A DNA stretch of 64,000 nt, taken from Micromonospora echinaurantiaca. Lineage in GTDB: Bacteria > Actinomycetota > Actinomycetes > Mycobacteriales > Micromonosporaceae. The notes beneath the pieces are model-generated. The model was given only the letters and a program-made list of their open reading frames with translations. It was not told the origin of the DNA and did not search any database. Location: contig NZ_LT607750.1 in NCBI RefSeq assembly GCF_900090235.1, positions 434,001 through 498,000 of the forward strand. The letters are read 5' to 3'. The translations under genes were made by a program, and so were the position numbers. Below, in pieces: positions 7,025 through 15,237 of this stretch; position 1 is the stretch's first letter, and every line of letters starts with the position of its first letter.

Positions 7025-7618
7025 ATGAACACGATCATGCGTAAGAGCGTTCTGGGTATTGCTGGTCTGGCTTTCGCCGGTGGCATCGCCGCTGGCCCCG
7101 CCACGCACGCTGACACCACCTCGGTCGAGGCCGTGAAGCCGGTTGCCGTGGTGCAGGCTGACAAGCCGGGTGTCGATAAGGCGAAGCTGATTCCGCATGG
7201 TGTGCAGGGTGAGCAGTCGCGCATCGAGCTCGACGGTGAGCAGGTGGAGAACGTGAAGGCGATCATCGCGGCGACGAAGAAGTCCGACATGGACGAGCGC
7301 GCCGCCGTGGTGGCGATCGCTACCGCGCTGCAGGAGTCGAAGCTGGAGAACCTGGGTCACCTGGGTGACCGGAATGACCACGACTCGCAGGGCCTGTTCC
7401 AGCAGCGCCCGTCCAGCGGTTGGGGCACGGTGGAGCAGATCACCGACCCCGAGTACTCGACCAAGGCGTTCCTGAAGGGCCTCAAGCAGGTCGACGGCTG
7501 GCAGGACATGCCGCTGACCAAGGCCGCCCAGACCGTGCAGGTGTCGGCCTACCCGTTCCACTACGCCCAGTGGGAGCAGCAGGCCGCCGACCTCGTCGCC
7601 GAGCACTGGAACAACTGA
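7025..7618 (+). CDS. Secreted lysozyme-like protein
   Basis: 197 residues. ATG at 7025, six bases after AAGGAG. A Sec signal peptide (MNTIMRKSVLGIAGLAFAGG, cleavage likely after ATHA) is followed by about 60 polar residues and then a lysozyme-superfamily domain (about 80-197). Its signature is a catalytic-type Glu in ALQESKLEN, then DSQGLFQQRPSSGWGT, DPEYSTKAFLKGL and FHYAQWEQQAADL, as in actinobacterial and phage muralytic domains. The likely role is peptidoglycan cleavage outside the cell, for growth, branching or germination. The gene stands alone, preceded by four tandem ECF-like promoters and followed by strong hairpins. Codon use is less GC-extreme than that of its neighbours (GGTATTGCTGGTCTG), which may mean high expression. 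Confidence 0.8.
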   Translation: MNTIMRKSVLGIAGLAFAGGIAAGPATHADTTSVEAVKPVAVVQADKPGVDKAKLIPHGVQGEQSRIELDGEQVENVKAIIAATKKSDMDERAAVVAIATALQESKLENLGHLGDRNDHDSQGLFQQRPSSGWGTVEQITDPEYSTKAFLKGLKQVDGWQDMPLTKAAQTVQVSAYPFHYAQWEQQAADLVAEHWNN

Positions 7619-7659
7619 CCCAACCCAACACGCAGCACTGACTTTCCGCATAGGGGGAC

Positions 7660-7694
7660 TGCTGGCCGACACCCACACCGGGTGCCGGCCAGCA
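7660..7694 (+). terminator. Hairpin terminator after lysozyme-like gene
   Basis: Left arm TGCTGGCCGACACCC (7660-7674), right arm GGGTGCCGGCCAGCA (7680-7694), one mismatch, loop of five. It lies 42 bp after the stop codon. Confidence 0.75.
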
Positions 7695-7710
7695 GCACAT
7701 CCACCGACCG

Positions 7711-7743
7711 CAGGGCCAGCACCCACCCCGGGTGCCGGCCCTG
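7711..7743 (+). terminator. Second hairpin with the same core
   Basis: CAGGGCCAGCACCC (7711-7724) pairs with GGGTGCCGGCCCTG (7730-7743), one mismatch. The loop-side sequence, ACCCAC(A/C)CCGGGTGCCGG, is shared with the hairpin 50 bp upstream, so the two arose by duplication or from the same repeat family. A weaker relative lies near 7830-7855. Confidence 0.65.
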
Positions 7744-7938
7744 CGGCATACCCGGACTCGGGCCGGCCCCCGGATCGCGGGCACTCGCCAGCGATGTCTT
7801 CCCAGCAGACCGACCGACACCTGCCACCGCTGACCGGCACCCACCACCGGGTATCGGCACCTCGCGGAACCGAACCGATCCCCGCCGGCACCGGCACGGC
7901 GGCGGCAGCGGCGCGCGCTGACACCGGCGGCCTGGCGC

Positions 7939-7987
7939 AGATCTTGGACAGTTACCGTCCGCCGCGAACCGAAACTGTCCAAGATCT
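7939..7987. repeat. Perfect 15-bp inverted repeat
   Basis: AGATCTTGGACAGTT at 7939-7953 is repeated inverted at 7973-7987 with a 19-base spacer. The arms are A+T-richer than the region. It may be a bidirectional terminator or a dispersed repeat. It lies between the lysozyme-like gene and the convergent DUF4126 gene. Confidence 0.65.
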
Positions 7988-8094
7988 CGACCAGCGCCCC
8001 ACACACCCACGTCCCACGTCCCGCACACCCACGCGGACAGCGCGAGGCACCGACCCGACGACCGCGACCGGCGGTCGAGGCTCGACCGGGACAG

Positions 8095-8164
8095 GGGTGT
8101 GGCCCGCCGTGCCCGGCGCAGGGATCAAGCCTGACCGCCCGAAGCCGGCCACGGCGGGCCACAC
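8095..8164 (-). repeat. 70-bp palindromic intergenic element, copy B
   Basis: Reverse-orientation copy of the element at 5774-5843, with only a handful of differences over 70 bp. It keeps the GGTGTGGCCCGCCGTG and CGGCGGGCCACACC arms and the centre GGGATCAAGCCTGACCGCCC. Confidence 0.75.
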
Positions 8165-8257
8165 CCCCAAACCACGCCCCCGACGCAGCCCCACCCACCT
8201 GGCGGACCCCGAACCCTGAACGCAGCCGGGCCCGACCACCGGCGGGAGAGAGAGCGG

Positions 8258-8875
8258 TCAGACCCGGTAGCCGGCGGCGCGGGCGGCTTGGCGTTCCCGG
8301 CGGCGGTCGGACCGGCGGCGCAGGAACCAGAACAGGAAGAGCGCCATGCCGGCCAGGAACGCCAGCACCAACACCGGCAGGATGATCGCCACCACAGACA
8401 TCACCACGCTGGTGGCGTCCTCGGCGGTGCTCGCGACCGGCGCGCCCACCCCGGCGGTGGTCGCGTTGATGACCGGCCGCGCGGCCGACTTGAGCAGGTG
8501 TACGCCGAGCGCGATCAGCACCCCGGTCACCACGGGGACCCACTCGCTGGAGGAGAAGAAGCTCCCCGGGTCGCTCACCGTGACCGTCTCCGAGGTGGAC
8601 CCGGCGCCGAAGGCCAGGCCGCCGGCCGTCGGGCGGACCACGGTCTGCACCACGTCGTTGACGTGGTCGACCACCGGCACCTTGTCGGCGACCACCTCGA
8701 CGGCGAGCAGCACGGCGAGGATGAGGATCACCCAGCCGTTGCCGAGCCACTGCCAGCCGCTCGGCAGGTCGATGAGGTCGGTGTAGCGGGCCAGCAGCCC
8801 CATGGTGAGCAGGGGGATGTAGGCGTTCAGGCCCGCCGAGGCGGCGAGGCCGGTGCCGGTGAGGACTTCGAACAC
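8258..8875 (-). CDS. DUF4126 family membrane protein
   Basis: 205 residues from GTG at 8873-8875 ([20 protein letters not shown]). About four to five hydrophobic segments: residues near 5-30, a helix at [14 protein letters not shown], a helix at [15 protein letters not shown], and a long last one at [20 protein letters not shown], followed by a very basic tail ([17 protein letters not shown]). The order [30 protein letters not shown] matches the DUF4126 family, whose function is unknown. It is divergent from nucS with 71 bp between starts. No clear ribosome site is visible. Confidence 0.8.
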   Translation of the reverse strand: MFEVLTGTGLAASAGLNAYIPLLTMGLLARYTDLIDLPSGWQWLGNGWVILILAVLLAVEVVADKVPVVDHVNDVVQTVVRPTAGGLAFGAGSTSETVTVSDPGSFFSSSEWVPVVTGVLIALGVHLLKSAARPVINATTAGVGAPVASTAEDATSVVMSVVAIILPVLVLAFLAGMALFLFWFLRRRSDRRRERQAARAAGYRV

Positions 8876-8934
8876 CGTCTCAGCATCGCACCGGCACGCC
8901 AGTGCCGCTCGGTGGCGTCGGCCGGCGTCTCCGC

Positions 8935-8940
8935 TACCCT
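8935..8940 (+). promoter_or_regulatory. -10 element of a leaderless nucS promoter
   Basis: TACCCT six bases before the GTG start of nucS, with no Shine-Dalgarno sequence. It has the same spacing as the TAGACT elements at ecm and the aldehyde dehydrogenase gene. Confidence 0.45.
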
Positions 8941-8946
8941 CGTCGG

Positions 8947-9606
8947 GTGCGGTTGGTGATTGCGAAGTGCTCGGTGGACTACGTCGGACGGCTCTCGGCC
9001 CACCTGCCGCCGGCCACCCGGTTGCTGATGGTGAAGGCGGACGGGTCGGTGTCCATCCACGCCGACGACCGGGCGTACAAGCCACTCAACTGGATGAGCC
9101 CGCCGTGCCGGCTGGAGGAGGCACCGGGCGTCTGGCGGGTGGTCAACAAGGCCGGCGAGGAGCTGCGGATCACCCTGGAGGAGATCTTCCAGGACACCTC
9201 GTACGACCTGGGTGTCGACCCGGGCCTGCGCAAGGACGGCGTGGAGGCGCACCTGCAGGAACTGCTGGCGGCCAACCCGACGGCGCTGGGCGAGGGCTTC
9301 ACGCTGATCCGCCGGGAGTACATGACCGCGATCGGCCCGGTCGACCTGCTCTGCCGGGACGGGCAGAACGCCACGGTCGCCGTCGAGGTGAAGCGCCGGG
9401 GCGAGATCGACGGCGTCGAGCAGCTCACCCGCTACCTGGAACTGCTCAACCGCGACCCGCTGCTGGCCCCGGTGGCCGGTGTCTTCGCGGCACAGGAGAT
9501 CAAGCCGCAGGCCCGGGTGCTCGCCACCGACCGGGGGATCCGCTGCGTGGTGGTGGACTACGACAAGCTGCGCGGCATCGAGCGGGACGAGCTGACCCTG
9601 TTCTGA
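8947..9606 (+). CDS. nucS: Mismatch-specific endonuclease NucS (EndoMS)
   Basis: 219 residues from GTG at 8947 ([20 protein letters not shown]). N-terminal DNA-binding and dimerisation half; C-terminal RecB-like nuclease half with the D-(E/x)VK core in [10 protein letters not shown] and [17 protein letters not shown]. NucS cuts both strands at G:T, G:G and T:T mismatches and provides non-canonical mismatch repair in actinobacteria that lack MutS/MutL. The protein ends in ELTLF, in keeping with the C-terminal beta-clamp-binding tail of bacterial NucS. Length is typical. The gene is single and divergent from the DUF4126 gene. Confidence 0.95.
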   Translation: MRLVIAKCSVDYVGRLSAHLPPATRLLMVKADGSVSIHADDRAYKPLNWMSPPCRLEEAPGVWRVVNKAGEELRITLEEIFQDTSYDLGVDPGLRKDGVEAHLQELLAANPTALGEGFTLIRREYMTAIGPVDLLCRDGQNATVAVEVKRRGEIDGVEQLTRYLELLNRDPLLAPVAGVFAAQEIKPQARVLATDRGIRCVVVDYDKLRGIERDELTLF

Positions 9607-9642
9607 CCTCCGGCGGCCGACCCGCGGCGGCCGACCCGCAGC

Positions 9643-9751
9643 GGTCACCCGCCCGCGGCGGCGCCGGGCGAACCCCGCCGGTCACCCGCCCGCGGCGGCC
9701 CCGGGCGAACTCCGCCGGTCACCTGCCACGGCGCCCGGCGGACCACGGCGG
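9643..9751. repeat. 37-bp tandem repeat between nucS and the aldehyde dehydrogenase gene
   Basis: Units start at 9643, 9680 and 9717, each beginning GGTCACC and ending near CGAAC(C/T)CCGCC. The first two differ at about two bases, and the third is diverged and shorter. It fills the space between two convergent genes. There may be a fold-back terminator function, but copy-number variation is more likely. Confidence 0.7.
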
Positions 9752-11248
9752 TCAGCGGCCGTACATCACCTTGATGGCCTTGACCAGCCGGGCGACGTCG
9801 GTGGGCGTCCGGTCGAAGGTGGTCGACGGCAGCAGCGAGCGGGCCCGACGACGGGTGATCGCCTTGGCCCGGCCGAACTCGCGCAGCCCGTCCTCGCCGT
9901 GGATCCGGCCGAAGCCGGACTCGCCCACGCCGCCGAACGGCAGGGTGGACATCCCGGCGAAGGTCAGCGTGGAGTTGACCGAGGCCATGCCCGAGCGCAA
10001 CCGGCGGGCGATCGCCACCGCGCGCTGCCGCCCGAAGACCGAACCTCCCAGGCCGTACGGCAGGGCGTTGGCCCGGCTGACCGCCTCCTCGGCGTCGCGG
10101 ACCCGGTTGATGGTGAGCGTCGGGCCGAACGTCTCCTCGCGTACGGCGGCCGAGTCCTCGGGCACGTCGACCAGCACGGTGGGCCGCACGTACGGCGGCT
10201 GTACCGCGTCCGCGCCGCCGAGCACCGCGCGCCCGCCCCGGGCCAGCGCGTCGTCGATGTGCCGGCGGATCACGTCGAGCTGGCTCGGCATGGTGATCGG
10301 CCCGATGTCGGCGCCGTCCGCGCCGACGGTGAGCCGGCCGGCCCGCTCCACCACCTTGCCGACGAAGGCGTCGAAGACCGGCTCGACGGCGTACACCCGC
10401 TCGATGCCGATGCAGGTCTGGCCGGCGTTGGTCAGCGCACCCCAGACGCACGCCTCGGCGGCGGCGTCCAGGTCGGCGTCCGCGTCCACGATCATGGCGT
10501 CCTTGCCGCCGGCCTCCAGCAGCACCGGGGTCAGCGACTCGGCGCAGGCCGTCATCACCTTCTTCGCCGTCGCCGTGGAGCCGGTGAACGCGATCTTGTC
10601 GACCCCGGAGCGGCAGAGCGCCGCGCCGACGTCGCCGAGGCCGTGCACCGCGGTGAGCACCGGGTGTTCCGGCACCACCTCGGCGAAGCTGTCGACCAGC
10701 CACTGCCCGACGGCGGGGGTGTACTCGCTGGGCTTGAAGACCACCGCGTTGCCGGCGGCCAGCGCGTACGCGGTGGATCCGATCGGGGTGAAGACGGGGT
10801 AGTTCCACGGGCCGATCACGCCGACCACCCCGTACGGCTGGTATTCGAGGTGGGCGGAGAACTCGGCGAGCACGAGCCGCGAGCGGACCCGGCGCGGGCC
10901 GAGCACCCGGCGGGCGTTGCGCGCCGCCCAGTCCACGTGCTCGACGGCGGTGACCAGCTCGACGACGGCGTCCGCGACCGGCTTGCCGCCCTCGGTGTGG
11001 ATCAGCTCGGCGAGCTGCTCGATCCGCTGGGCGAGCAGCGCCCGCCAGCGCAGCAGCCGCCGCCGGCGCCCGGCGAAGCCGAGCCCGGCCCACCACTCGG
11101 CGGCCGCCCGGGCCCGCTTGACCGCCTCGGTCACCTCGGCCGCGGTGGCGATCGGATAGCGCCCGGCCTCGGCGCCGGTCGCGGGGCTGGTCGAGACCAG
11201 AAGACCGTCCTCGATGCGGGGGGCGCCCGGGACCTGCACTGCCGTCAT
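9752..11248 (-). CDS. NAD(P)-dependent aldehyde dehydrogenase
   Basis: 498 residues. Conserved features: GPWNYPVFTP (cofactor-site Asn), KPSEYTP, FTGST, catalytic Glu in LLEAGGKDAMIV, nucleophilic Cys in NAGQTCIGIE, and EETFGPTL, then PFGGVGESGFGR. It oxidises an aldehyde to the acid in the cytoplasm. The substrate is uncertain, and the overall type resembles the succinate-semialdehyde and medium-chain group. The C-terminal 60 residues (RARSLLPSTTF to IKVMYGR) form the tail common in actinobacterial relatives. Start at ATG 11246-11248 with TAGACT six bases upstream and no Shine-Dalgarno sequence, so the mRNA is probably leaderless. The gene is alone, convergent with nucS. Confidence 0.92.
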   Translation of the reverse strand: MTAVQVPGAPRIEDGLLVSTSPATGAEAGRYPIATAAEVTEAVKRARAAAEWWAGLGFAGRRRRLLRWRALLAQRIEQLAELIHTEGGKPVADAVVELVTAVEHVDWAARNARRVLGPRRVRSRLVLAEFSAHLEYQPYGVVGVIGPWNYPVFTPIGSTAYALAAGNAVVFKPSEYTPAVGQWLVDSFAEVVPEHPVLTAVHGLGDVGAALCRSGVDKIAFTGSTATAKKVMTACAESLTPVLLEAGGKDAMIVDADADLDAAAEACVWGALTNAGQTCIGIERVYAVEPVFDAFVGKVVERAGRLTVGADGADIGPITMPSQLDVIRRHIDDALARGGRAVLGGADAVQPPYVRPTVLVDVPEDSAAVREETFGPTLTINRVRDAEEAVSRANALPYGLGGSVFGRQRAVAIARRLRSGMASVNSTLTFAGMSTLPFGGVGESGFGRIHGEDGLREFGRAKAITRRRARSLLPSTTFDRTPTDVARLVKAIKVMYGR

Positions 11249-11254
11249 GGCGGA

Positions 11255-11260
11255 AGTCTA
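11255..11260 (-). promoter_or_regulatory. -10 element of a leaderless aldehyde dehydrogenase promoter
   Basis: On the minus strand TAGACT, then six bases, then ATG. It is the same hexamer and spacing as at ecm. Confidence 0.5.
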
Positions 11261-11543
11261 GACCCGAGGATTACTCGCCGGTAGGGGTCGGCGCCGGCGC
11301 TCCCGGCGGAGCCCGCCGCGCGGCCGCCGCACCGGCCGCGCTGGGCCGGTGCACCGGACGGGTCGTCGGGCTCGTTGAACGGGCGGAGGGGGCCGTCCGG
11401 CACGCGGGAGGCGGATGCCGTTCCGACGAAGGACGGATGACCGCCCGGGGAGGCGGAGTTGACCGCGTGGGCGGTGGAGACAACTACTTTCTGATGGCAG
11501 GCTGGCGCGCGGGGTGACCGTGCGGGTGGAGGGCTGACTGTCC

Positions 11544-12089
11544 ATGGAGGAACATCCGAATCTCTTGCCGTTGTTGACCGTGGCCGGTGGATCGATGCGC
11601 GGGGCGAGTTTCCGGGTCCGCCGGACGCCGCTGGTGATCGGCCGTGCGCCGACCGTCGACGTGGTGCTGAACGACCTGCACCTGAGCCGTCGGCACGCCC
11701 AGGTGTGGCTCACCCCGGAGGGGGTGTCGCTGGCCGACCTGGGCTCGACGAACGGCACCTGGTTGAACGACCGGCGGATCACCGGCGTGGAGTGGCTCAG
11801 CGACGGCGACGTGATCCGGCTCGGCCGTACCGAGCTGCGGTTCTTCGACCCGGGAGTGGCCGTCACCGACCCGGTGGGCCTGCTGATCGGCACCCCGCGG
11901 CGGGACCACCGGCCGACCCTGCCGCTGCCGGTCGCCGCCCCGCCCGCCGGCGCCCGGCCGCCGGAGCGCACCGTGCCGGCCACGCCCGGCGTACGGAACG
12001 CGCCGGGCCAGTCGCCGGTGCCGGCCGGGCCGGGCATGGCGGCGGAACCGACCGTGCCGCCCGCGCCCGCCGTGCCGACCGCACCGTAG
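11544..12089 (+). CDS. FHA domain protein
   Basis: 181 residues. The FHA fold covers about residues 10-100: VIGRAPTVDVVL (Arg of the phosphothreonine pocket), HLSRRHAQVW (Ser, Arg and His) and LADLGSTNGTWLND (Asn and Gly). The tail from about 115 is Pro/Ala/Arg-rich and probably disordered. FHA domains bind phosphothreonine proteins and serve Ser/Thr-kinase signalling, but no kinase gene is in the window. The 295 bp upstream (11249-11543) hold no other gene I can support. A GGAGGG lies 11-12 bases before the ATG. Confidence 0.88.
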   Translation: MEEHPNLLPLLTVAGGSMRGASFRVRRTPLVIGRAPTVDVVLNDLHLSRRHAQVWLTPEGVSLADLGSTNGTWLNDRRITGVEWLSDGDVIRLGRTELRFFDPGVAVTDPVGLLIGTPRRDHRPTLPLPVAAPPAGARPPERTVPATPGVRNAPGQSPVPAGPGMAAEPTVPPAPAVPTAP

Positions 12090-12165
12090 GGCGGGCGGAC
12101 CGCCACCTCCCGGCGGCCGGTCATAGCGGCCGGACACATGGACGCGCCGGCGGCCGGGTGGCAGC

Positions 12166-13236
12166 ATGCCGCGGATGGAGAGCGTGCGGCAGGTCGTCAC
12201 GGCGAACGGGATCACCCAGGCGGTACGGGTGGCCGGGCCGCCGGAGGGCGTACCGCTGCTGCTGATCCACGGCAACTGCTCGTCGGCCCTGTTCTGGGAG
12301 CCGCTGGTCCGCCGGCTGCCGGCCACGCTCCGGGTGGTCGCACCCGACCTGCGCGGCTACGGCGAGACGGACACCGCCCCGGTGGACGCCACCCGGGGGC
12401 TGCGCGACTTCGCCGACGACGTGGCCGCCCTGCTGGACGAGGGGTCGCTGTTCCCGACCGGGGCCCGGCCGGTGGTGGCCGGCCACTCGCTCGGCGGGGG
12501 AGTGGCCATGCAGCTGCTGGTCGACCACCCGGACCGGGTGGCCGCGCTGCTGCTCTCCGCCCCCGTCTCGCCGTACGGTTACGGCGGCACCCGCGACCTG
12601 GCCGGCACGCCGACCACCGCCGACTTCGCCGGCACCGGCGGGGGCACCGCCAACCAGGACTTCGTCAAGCGGCTGGCCGCCGGCGACCGCGGCGCGGACG
12701 CCCCGACCAGCCCGCGCAACGTGCTGCGGGCCACCTACGTGGCCGACCCGGCGTCCCTCGGCGCTGACGAGGAACTGCTGCTGGACAGCGTCCTGTCCAC
12801 GGCCACCGGCGACGACAACTACCCGGGCACGGCGGTCGCCTCGGCGAACTGGCCGGGCACCGCGCCCGGCCGTCGCGGGGTGCTCAACGCCCTTTCTCCG
12901 GCGCACTTCCGGATCGCCGACGACCTGGTCGCGGTCGCCGACAAGCCGCCGGTCACCTGGATCCACGGCGACGCCGACGTGATCGTCTCGGACACCGCGC
13001 TGATGGACCTGGCGTACCTGGGGTCGTTGGGCGCGGTGCCCGGCTGGCCCGGCGAGGTGGACTGCCCGCCGCAGCCGATGGTCGGCCAGACCCGGGCGGT
13101 GCTCGACCGGTACGCGGCCGCCGGCGGCAGCTACCGAGAGGTGCTGCTGCCCGGTTGCGGGCACAGCCCGCACCTGGAGCGGCCGGCCGAGTTCGTCGCC
13201 GAACTGCTCGCCCTGACCGCCGGCCCGACGGCCTGA
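12166..13236 (+). CDS. Alpha/beta-fold hydrolase
   Basis: 356 residues. Canonical fold signatures: LLIHGNCSS (oxyanion turn), VVAGHSLGGGVAM (nucleophile Ser), HGDADVIVSD (acid Asp) and LPGCGHSPHLERP (catalytic His). A cap region lies between about residues 145 and 250. A single-chain esterase, lactonase or epoxide-hydrolase-like activity is likely, and the natural substrate is unknown. ATG at 12166 or the in-frame ATG at 12175; neither has a strong ribosome site. It is followed after 170 bp by the fused 3-hydroxybutyryl-CoA dehydrogenase gene with its own promoter. Confidence 0.85.
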   Translation: MPRMESVRQVVTANGITQAVRVAGPPEGVPLLLIHGNCSSALFWEPLVRRLPATLRVVAPDLRGYGETDTAPVDATRGLRDFADDVAALLDEGSLFPTGARPVVAGHSLGGGVAMQLLVDHPDRVAALLLSAPVSPYGYGGTRDLAGTPTTADFAGTGGGTANQDFVKRLAAGDRGADAPTSPRNVLRATYVADPASLGADEELLLDSVLSTATGDDNYPGTAVASANWPGTAPGRRGVLNALSPAHFRIADDLVAVADKPPVTWIHGDADVIVSDTALMDLAYLGSLGAVPGWPGEVDCPPQPMVGQTRAVLDRYAAAGGSYREVLLPGCGHSPHLERPAEFVAELLALTAGPTA

Positions 13237-13358
13237 CCCGTCCGATCCGACCCCCGCACGCCCCCGGGCGGACATCGACCGACGGCAGCGCCGACGGTGG
13301 TGAAATATCCCACGGCGTCTCGACAACCGACGGTCACGTGGCAGACTCGCGCGCATAA

Positions 13359-13376
13359 CCTTAGTGGCCGTTCATG
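13359..13376 (-). promoter_or_regulatory. EMC dyad operator, site 2 (fused dehydrogenase)
   Basis: Plus strand CCTTAGTGGCCGTTCATG; minus strand CATGAACGGCCACTAAGG. It shares GAAC-N6-CTAAGG with the other sites. It overlaps a -10-like TAACCT (13356-13361) and lies 31-48 bp before the chosen GTG start. Confidence 0.55.
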
Positions 13377-13406
13377 CGGCCGTGCGGAGCATTGGGGAGG
13401 CCGGTC

Positions 13407-15197
13407 GTGGCGCGCGAGTTCAGCAGCGTGGGCGTGGTGGGACTGGGCACCATGGGTGCCGGCATCGTCGAGGTCTTCGCCCGCAACGGCATCGACGTGG
13501 TCGCGGTCGAGATCTCCGACGCCGCGCTGGAGCGCGGCCGGGCCACCCTGACCGGCTCCACCGACCGGGCGGTGGCCAAGGGCAAGCTCGCCGAGGCCGA
13601 CCGGGACGCCCTGCTGGCCCGCGTCGACTGGCAGGTGGGGCTGGACGCGCTGCACTCGGTCGACCTGGTGATCGAGGCGGTGCCCGAGCACCTCGACCTG
13701 AAGCAGCGGATCTTCGCCGAGCTGGACCGGGTCTGCAAGCCCGAGGCGATCCTGGCCACCAACACCTCGTCGCTGAGCGTCACCGAGATCTCGGTCGCCA
13801 CCACCCGGCCCAATCAGGTCATCGGCATCCACTTCTTCAACCCGGCGCCGGTCATGAAGCTGGTCGAGGTGGTCCGGACGGTGGTCACCTCGGCCGACGT
13901 GGTCGCCGACGTGGAGGCGCTCTGCGAGCGGCTGGGCAAGGTCGACGTCACCATCAACGACCGGGCCGGCTTCATCGCCAACGCGCTGCTGTTCGGCTAC
14001 CTCAACCACGCGGTCGGCATGTTCGAGTCGCACTACGCCAGCCGCGAGGACATCGACGCGGCCATGAAGCTCGGCTGCGGCCTGCCGATGGGTCCGCTCG
14101 CCCTGATGGACCTGATCGGCCTGGACACGGCGTACGAGATCCTGGACACCATGTACCGGCGCGGCGGCCGGGACCGCCGGCACGCCCCGGTGCCGCTGAT
14201 CAAGCAGATGGTCACCGCGGGGCTGCTGGGCCGCAAGTCCGGCCGGGGCTTCTACACCTACGAGCGGCCCGGCTCGCCGGTGGTCGTACCGGACGAGCAG
14301 ACGCCGGTGGCGACGGGGTCGGCGCTGGCCGACGGCGCCCGGGCCATCGCCAAGGTCGGCGTGGTCGGCTCCGGGACGATGGCGACCGGGATCATCGAGG
14401 TGTTCGCCAAGGCCGGCTACGAGGTCGTCTCGGTGACCCGGGGTGCGGAGAAGTCGGCCAAGGTCTGCGAGGCGGTCAAGACCTCGCTGAACAAGGGCGT
14501 GGTGCGGGGCAAGCTCAGCGAGGCCGACCGGGACGCGGCGCTGGGCCGGGTCACCTGGTCCGCCGCCCTGGACCACCTCGCCGACGTCGACCTGGTGGTC
14601 GAGGCGGTGGTCGAGGAACTCAGCGTCAAGAAGGCCCTCTTCGCCAGCCTCGACGAGATCTGCAAGCCGGGCGTGGTGCTCGCCACCACCACCTCGTCGC
14701 TGCCGGTGATCGACGTCGCGATGGCCACCCAGCGGCCGGCCGACGTGGTCGGGCTGCACTTCTTCAACCCGGCCCCGATCATGCCGTTGGTGGAGATCGT
14801 GCAGACCATCCGCACCTCGGCGGAGACCACCGCCACCGCCCGCGCGGTCTGCGCGGCGCTGGGCAAGACCGGCGTGGTCTGCGGCGACCGGTCCGGTTTC
14901 ATCGTCAACGCGCTGCTCTTCCCGTACCTGAACGACGCGGTGAAGATGCTGGAGGCGAGCTACTCCACCGCCGACGACATCGACTACGCGATGAAGCTGG
15001 GCTGCGGCTACCCGATGGGCCCGTTCGAGCTGCTCGACGTGGTCGGCCTGGACGTCTCGCTGGCCATCCAGCGCGAGCTCTACCTGGAGCTGCGCGAGCC
15101 GGGCTTCGCGCCCGCGCCACTGCTGGAGCACCTGGTGACCGCCGGCTACCTGGGCCGCAAGAGCGGTCGCGGGTTCCGCGACCACACCAACCGCTGA
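13407..15197 (+). CDS. Tandem-fused 3-hydroxybutyryl-CoA dehydrogenase
   Basis: 596 residues made of two complete dehydrogenase units. Unit 1 (about 1-290) has the Rossmann motif VGLGTMGAGI, TNTSSLS, HFFNPAPVMKLVEVV and RAGFIANALL. Unit 2 (about 313-596) has VGSGTMATGI, TTTSSLP, HFFNPAPIMPLVEIV and RSGFIVNALL. Both keep the catalytic His-Glu pair, Ser and Asn and the C-terminal GPFELLD/GPLALMD helix region, so both look active. The reaction is (S)-3-hydroxybutyryl-CoA with acetoacetyl-CoA, which supplies crotonyl-CoA to Ccr. The start was set to GTG 13407, six bases after GGGGAGG; an ATG at 13374 lies inside the dyad operator. Standard family length is about 285, so this is a duplication-fusion. 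Confidence 0.9.
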   Translation: MAREFSSVGVVGLGTMGAGIVEVFARNGIDVVAVEISDAALERGRATLTGSTDRAVAKGKLAEADRDALLARVDWQVGLDALHSVDLVIEAVPEHLDLKQRIFAELDRVCKPEAILATNTSSLSVTEISVATTRPNQVIGIHFFNPAPVMKLVEVVRTVVTSADVVADVEALCERLGKVDVTINDRAGFIANALLFGYLNHAVGMFESHYASREDIDAAMKLGCGLPMGPLALMDLIGLDTAYEILDTMYRRGGRDRRHAPVPLIKQMVTAGLLGRKSGRGFYTYERPGSPVVVPDEQTPVATGSALADGARAIAKVGVVGSGTMATGIIEVFAKAGYEVVSVTRGAEKSAKVCEAVKTSLNKGVVRGKLSEADRDAALGRVTWSAALDHLADVDLVVEAVVEELSVKKALFASLDEICKPGVVLATTTSSLPVIDVAMATQRPADVVGLHFFNPAPIMPLVEIVQTIRTSAETTATARAVCAALGKTGVVCGDRSGFIVNALLFPYLNDAVKMLEASYSTADDIDYAMKLGCGYPMGPFELLDVVGLDVSLAIQRELYLELREPGFAPAPLLEHLVTAGYLGRKSGRGFRDHTNR

Positions 15198-15237
15198 CCC
15201 GGTCAACGCCGGCCGGCGCCGGCGGCGTCTGGAGGAT

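Noticed and set aside
11544..12089. FHA protein as GarA, the regulator of the large glutamate dehydrogenase
   Set aside because: GarA has a short N-terminus with a phosphorylatable ETTS motif and about 160 residues. Here the FHA fold starts almost at once and the tail is Pro-rich, and the gene is 24 kb from gdh.
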